20,270 nt of DNA from Gammaproteobacteria bacterium (GTDB taxonomy: Bacteria; Pseudomonadota; Gammaproteobacteria; UBA1113): NCBI GenBank assembly GCA_019752835.1, contig JAIELR010000203.1, forward strand, positions 1 to 20,270. The letters run 5' to 3'. Made by a program: the position numbers and the translations under genes. The notes below the pieces were generated by a model. That model did no database searches, was not told the origin of the DNA, and worked only from the letters and a program-made list of their open reading frames with translations. The first letter of the stretch is position 1. Every line of letters starts with the position of its first letter. Positions 18,001-20,270 of the stretch are shown here, piece by piece.

Positions 18001-19308
18001 AAAAACTCACGTTTTCTCAAAAAGTTAAATGTGAGTTATTGTTCTAGCTTAAAGCTATATGCAAATGAGATGTTTGAGATTGCTAACTTGTGCCCTTGGC
18101 TAATAGAACTCAATATGGTAGGAATTGGGTCATTAGAATATATTGGATATTATAGTATGTATCGAGGAAAAACAGAAATTACCTGGCCATGGTTGCAGAG
18201 ATTAAATATCTCAAAAAATAATGACTTGTGGCAAATCTATATTAACGCCCCTCACTTAATTTCCCTACGCGCTTCTGATTGTGCGGTACTTAGCACTATT
18301 TCTGTTTCAAATGCAAAACTTAAGCATCTTGATATCCGCAATTCGCCTATACAAAATCTTAAAAATGGTGAAAGTTTACTATCTACGCTTTCCTATTTAA
18401 GTGTAAATGAATCATTGGACTATTATCCATTTAAAAATAAGACGTCATTGTTGCTTCTGCAAAAAAAATTAGAAGAAATTATTAGTCGACGACAATCACT
18501 AAGGCAAAGTGAGTCTTTCCCTGATTTGTCTTTTAAACTAAAAGTTGATGATAATTGCAATAACACATCTTTATGGAATAAAACGTTATCACGGAAAAAT
18601 CAGCTTTCTTTTAGTGCTGATCAACTATTTTGGCCTAAACCTGACTCAAGTGAAAAATGCCTTGATGCGATGCGGGCTCCGAATTGGCAGCAACAAGTGG
18701 GAAACAACGTTTCTATGTTGCAAAAAGAGTCTAAATTTTTGAAAGGAACCTCGTCAAAGGTGCCCAACTTTTGGGAGAAGTCGGTGAAGGATGAAATACC
18801 GCAGGAAATTTTAGAGGAGAGCTTTGCTGCCAATCAGGTGAATGGGCTCATAGGTCCGCGTGGCATAGAAGGATTTGCGTTGCAGGATGTTGATGATAAA
18901 GGCAATTGTTTTTATGAGGCTATCGTGGATCAAATGCGATTAACAGGGCATGTTTTTATCAAAGAAACGCCGGAAGGCACGGCCCTTCATGACAGGTTAC
19001 GGGTATTGATTCAAGAAAAAGCGTTTTGTGATAGAGAATGGGCAGGGGATGAAGAATTTTTTAAGTTGGTTAGGAAATTGGATGTAGTATTAGGGGTGAT
19101 TGATACCCGATATCCTGAAGCAGGGTATACGTATTACTATCAAAACGACCAAAATGAGGTGCACACGGAGCGTGTGGAGTCGCCTCGGTTGCCAGAAAAA
19201 CCCATTTTTAAAATTGCTGCCACGGGCAATCACTTTTTGTCGGTGCGAAGCGAACCGGTCGTTGAGGAAAAAAAGAGGGCTCTGCGCGTCTTTGCGTGGA
19301 TCGAGTAA
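12076..19308 (+). CDS. Giant multidomain protein: helical body, kinase-like segment, LRRs and C-terminal OTU-like cysteine protease (putative effector)
   Basis: The protein is about 2410 residues from GTG 12076. Residues 1-1400 are largely helical, Lys/Glu/Asn-rich and unrecognised, with a Trp-rich patch near 135-160 (NWWTIPAWWREL). Residues 1430-1565 look kinase-like: a candidate ATP-binding Lys1444 (SSIYIKV), PVLLSETVEGETL, then RPADQKPENIIV with Asp1532 and Asn1537, and IPIDNDQFG with metal-ligand candidate Asp1558. This resembles the D..xxN and IDFG/IDND loops of PI3/PI4-kinase-like folds, and I have seen a similar block in amoeba-symbiont proteins. Leucine-rich repeats span about 1950-2115 (LNLSHC, LNVSYC, LNISKN, LDIRNS). 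Residues 2262-2395 are OTU-like: DDKGNCFYEAIVDQM with Cys2278, an EWAGDEEF helix, VIDTRYPEAGY, and ATGNHFLSV with His2386. OTU enzymes cleave ubiquitin chains. The last residues probably come from an inserted IS. Only the OTU and LRR calls are firm. Confidence 0.8.
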   Translation: MISQKKVEGASQGINYLGEGMQDFQKQDDKYLNEINMFCREYFYLGEPFNVDETLHNCGIKNYNPNTGPYNLCTLIKENQEYIISLTDRYYTIYFRYFQKARTAHQTTSELLSLHYETFRQHQQRMSNYTLNLWLDNGWHTFLEIANWWTIPAWWRELQDENGRSYQVDNSIREYGISQARYVAYSPAILEEALELLLKFNDFIDYAIEEVTYNKNGTLNEEIERRIYSVIKAVYTKIRGKSESEENTILAGKEKFFESYLSYLTLFRKTLKLHFKGVLQTLFQWLCLAETHGFNNQSLMLNMLNRICQNHTIKSNGINLKILYDDLNGECKRYFNPGAEGLSLELYIKFIFYILKHGDDSLKKGLEDFLKYFNPQKDNQGFRLKFVIVKNSDLIIPRHEGLDELISTLQISLCEIKPYQPKLSSICEYQSLKKILVNSLEHGDVKDKANLLDEMAILLDVLCFNWLTYEEHSIAAREKNKDIEKILQVWRNAFQQEIIQLIDHNRFLDPIVALLSGKKEKKEKVKIIYSSQDIIRLFITNSWRLITAWKNLKPPIEEQVTEAFHLLQKIKTNLVEIIMEGLICRNIEDDTITLLINLAGFCQTGALDSQYSLLTLLNIEDNANKEQISIENIRQNLAQLVPDNIENILWAAMCYIASTIPKRCIVPLLEKGDEYFKANIKLISLWEKTHGPLIEDYKNRLPGIFQGQNADGMVNTILLYLRRIVEFYGFENYKENLVIPESFWTNKAENNLWHEVVIRLPFKERQTQYFMERVEYLLQHSEESISYLELEQIKEWQASVQSKLLSDRVEKALKSTALLWTFSDLWLQLLDVNAQERCNEHWDTYFFARIKNSLQDVSQVSESHTNVINDLNIIHTYFPVTIAHKIKLADLAQQLYQKPWNEKNHAMMESCFSPFDKHRYRYHWLENFLHRDQHDTVLQKQFEHHKKELVKATGESGSLLNGLSIFFGEQYSSYNENYALYVIKDVPLTTEVLEKQNIAGSAIIVARVIPDRNAVVIIFIENGQPLQIAENYFLEFKVNLSLECFEFIMRQKNSHCIKRKDLETEPYRLTLYEIIETCLQQAGLPHVLNLIQTWLNKPMYHPIAWNLLAYYFNNDFSFKSSLPLSEEEKKFKEVKKEYEAVNSWYKSGMELKELFNQGEFKNLSNRIISHAMDIGNNRNLERFEAYLLIPLTEHIKLLLADAKNKDMLNSGSFTQSLNKLIKKLEEMLPPIICQQSSVQDLQFVLSSTIEIISCHLELIELLKLDSQKCLINWNELKLKAVLKGFPEKNLQDIYKKLSGMNTADMSQEARTFWSLFCQYLEAPPIKRQQVESLVNDLTKILQSKSHPIDEIRAHRIERWQNTLSLLFTPFSISKKGYKPNRVVWRENNRAAKMWNIDIVMQIYREEDDTLNFNSPKINVNHKVKKINIPNRAGTEPTFSSIYIKVSPDSPGAALQWATFSRYFDPNLPQVEVIKMQYIDDQSRLSRHPVLLSETVEGETLHNVMEKKGFMFKLNQEAFSRQFMLALLLRPADQKPENIIVRRCYKKEDVEEYELIPIDNDQFGVPPFYTEMKLRPMTSPSSAEGATYPLQEPAMIHSAKLGIKTVLFCMDEMNKPIHKEIKEYLLALNIEELLDVFLKETKRINSKLFKIFTEEERNELYNLEKPVELLAQMENTFFPTLYDNLLRVQDYIKLHQYQKITHMDLLKEIYPPLAAHYETGLIKNIPLSERFKDICGKEYQMTKEAIPCSFNLQFAAENEVFNFQTMLESAAYIKISKKNDLLEYTLKKSDGRFEHGKIRKDELSIDVWNSLLTHPNTDEVKNEINEIFYRKHGYTVVNYGYTTSHFIKEIIDARSRDSVDVKTWRERPRVSMKYAEENWKSIRNLRKKMSETKRKLLEGKKEQFTQLSIPALKEAVINSIKFDELTWAVTDKDSGFVFLEGYDQEFILEAIKGVPFQSLNLSHCTALKWEQLLEILKNSRFLKKLNVSYCSSLKLYANEMFEIANLCPWLIELNMVGIGSLEYIGYYSMYRGKTEITWPWLQRLNISKNNDLWQIYINAPHLISLRASDCAVLSTISVSNAKLKHLDIRNSPIQNLKNGESLLSTLSYLSVNESLDYYPFKNKTSLLLLQKKLEEIISRRQSLRQSESFPDLSFKLKVDDNCNNTSLWNKTLSRKNQLSFSADQLFWPKPDSSEKCLDAMRAPNWQQQVGNNVSMLQKESKFLKGTSSKVPNFWEKSVKDEIPQEILEESFAANQVNGLIGPRGIEGFALQDVDDKGNCFYEAIVDQMRLTGHVFIKETPEGTALHDRLRVLIQEKAFCDREWAGDEEFFKLVRKLDVVLGVIDTRYPEAGYTYYYQNDQNEVHTERVESPRLPEKPIFKIAATGNHFLSVRSEPVVEEKKRALRVFAWIE

Positions 19309-20270
19309 ATTGAGTACAATGTGCTGAGTGTTAAAATGGAAGCCTAGAGGGGGAATCTGATGCTCAATTTCGACTCAAATACACTCAATATTACCGCGGA
19401 GTTATTAGGATTATCGGACGTCACTGTGGTTGGCGTACGCACGAATTTATCAGCCCATAAAATTATTATTTCTGTAAAAAGCACTCGTGAAGAGGTGTCT
19501 TGCAGGCTCTGTGGCCGACCCACGAAAAAACATGGTGTGGGCCGTGAATTACATCTTCGACATTTGCCTATCTTAGGCCAAGAAACCATCATTGAAATTA
19601 CACCGCGTCGAGGAAAATGTGAACATTGTGAAGGTGGCCCCACGACGACAGAATTATTAGATTGGTATGAGATGAACAGTAAATTTACGAAGCCTTTCGA
19701 GCACCGTATGCTATTTGAATTAGTCAATTCTACTGTAGCAGATGTCAGTCGCAAAGAAGGTGTCGATTACCATACCGTGGAGGCTTTGATTGATCGTTAT
19801 GTTGAAACAGACATTGATTATTCTCACATTGAGTCACTCAATATTTTAGGGCTTGATGAGATCAGTTTGAAAAAAGGATACAAGGATTATGTCACTTTGA
19901 TCACGTATCGAAGCCATGATCACGTTAAGTTATTAGGGGTTGTGAGAGGTCGAAAAAAATCCACTATTATAGCGTTTTTAAGCCATATTCCGCCTCATTT
20001 AAGAGAAAGTATCCGTGCAGTCTGTTGTGATTTATATGATGGCTATATCCAGGCTTGTGAAGAAGTATTTGAGAAACAAATTCCGGTCGTCGTAGACCGG
20101 TTTCATGTACGTCGATTGTATCGAAAGAGTTTGATTAGTTTGCGAAAATCTGAACTTGCTCGACTTAAAAAAGAATTGACTGCTGACAAATATAGTGAAT
20201 TGAAGCCAGCCATTAGCCTGCTGAGGAAAGAAAAAGATTATTTTCTTGAGGCAGAAAAATCCATTGTTGA
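19278..20270 (+). mobile_element. ISL3-family insertion sequence, left part (right end outside window)
   Basis: A transposase of the ISL3 family starts at 19360. About 80 bases upstream, GGCTCTGCGCGTCTTTGCG begins at 19278. It has the GGCTCT opening common to ISL3-family terminal inverted repeats and lies at a usual distance from the gene, so I place the left end there. The 8 bases before it (19270-19277, AAAAAGAG) would be one copy of the 8-bp target duplication typical of the family. The right end is not in view, so neither end is confirmed. Confidence 0.5.
19360..20270 (+). CDS. ISL3-family DDE transposase (3' end outside window)
   Basis: The frame runs open from ATG 19360, after a GAGGGGGA site, to the window edge, giving 303 residues without a break. 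It catalyses excision and insertion of its own element. An N-terminal zinc ribbon is formed by C48-x2-C51 (CRLCG) and C87-x2-C90 (CEHC). A helix-turn-helix-like stretch near 120-147 (VADVSRKEGVDYHTVEALI) follows. The RNase H-like core shows Asp166 in GLDEIS, Asp224 in CCDLYDGY and the VVVDRFHV motif at 243-250; the catalytic Glu would lie beyond the edge. A full ISL3 transposase is around 400-440 residues, so roughly a quarter is missing from view. There is no sign of decay, so the element may be active. Confidence 0.9.
   Translation, partial: MLNFDSNTLNITAELLGLSDVTVVGVRTNLSAHKIIISVKSTREEVSCRLCGRPTKKHGVGRELHLRHLPILGQETIIEITPRRGKCEHCEGGPTTTELLDWYEMNSKFTKPFEHRMLFELVNSTVADVSRKEGVDYHTVEALIDRYVETDIDYSHIESLNILGLDEISLKKGYKDYVTLITYRSHDHVKLLGVVRGRKKSTIIAFLSHIPPHLRESIRAVCCDLYDGYIQACEEVFEKQIPVVVDRFHVRRLYRKSLISLRKSELARLKKELTADKYSELKPAISLLRKEKDYFLEAEKSIV

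Noticed and set aside
19344..19754. 136-codon antisense ORF at the right end
   Set aside because: It is antisense to the ISL3 transposase zinc ribbon and HTH, which are unmistakable on the + strand.
1..20270. tRNA gene or attachment site for the recombinase
   Set aside because: No cloverleaf-like GTTCRANNC block or flanking direct repeat was found on reading the gaps on either strand.

Overview
The window looks like an accessory island from an AT-rich intracellular gammaproteobacterium. Legionellales (Legionella, Coxiellaceae, Berkiella or Rickettsiella-like) is my best guess, with other amoeba or arthropod endosymbionts as alternatives. The basis is gene content: repeat-rich eukaryotic-like proteins fused to lipase-like, Ulp1/C48-like and OTU-like enzyme domains. 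There is no taxonomic marker gene in the window, so this placement is an inference.

Layout, left to right, all genes on the + strand. (1) The C-terminal catalytic part of a tyrosine recombinase runs in from the left edge (2-379). (2) A 425-base gap holds a perfect 8-bp dyad, a 24-codon ORF and what looks like the tail of a decayed ankyrin gene. (3) A 765-residue ankyrin protein made of two tandem copies of a ~300-residue module, with a polyproline tail (806-3103), overlaps by 22 bases (4) a 1419-residue protein with WD40 repeats, a coiled coil, a GHSLG lipase-like domain and membrane segments (3082-7341). (5) A second ankyrin protein (7428-9767) carries a three-fold 82-83-residue repeat. (6) An ankyrin protein ends in a C48/Ulp1-type cysteine protease with a complete H-D-Q-C set (9887-11779). 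(7) A roughly 2410-residue giant (12076-19308) combines a helical body, a kinase-like segment, leucine-rich repeats and a C-terminal OTU-like cysteine protease. (8) An ISL3-family insertion sequence runs off the right edge. Its left end probably lies inside the last codons of the giant gene.

The five central genes look like a set of secreted host-directed proteins. Ankyrin, WD40 and LRR modules would supply host-protein binding. The lipase-like, Ulp1-like and OTU-like domains would act on host lipids and on ubiquitin or ubiquitin-like modifiers. Secretion through a Dot/Icm-type system is inferred from the domains; no secretion signal can be proven by eye. The recombinase on one side and the IS on the other, a decayed ankyrin remnant, internal gene duplications, and a sharp GC jump at the OTU domain all indicate a region that has been gaining, duplicating and losing modules. 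No tRNA, rRNA, CRISPR array or convincing sigma-70 promoter was seen.
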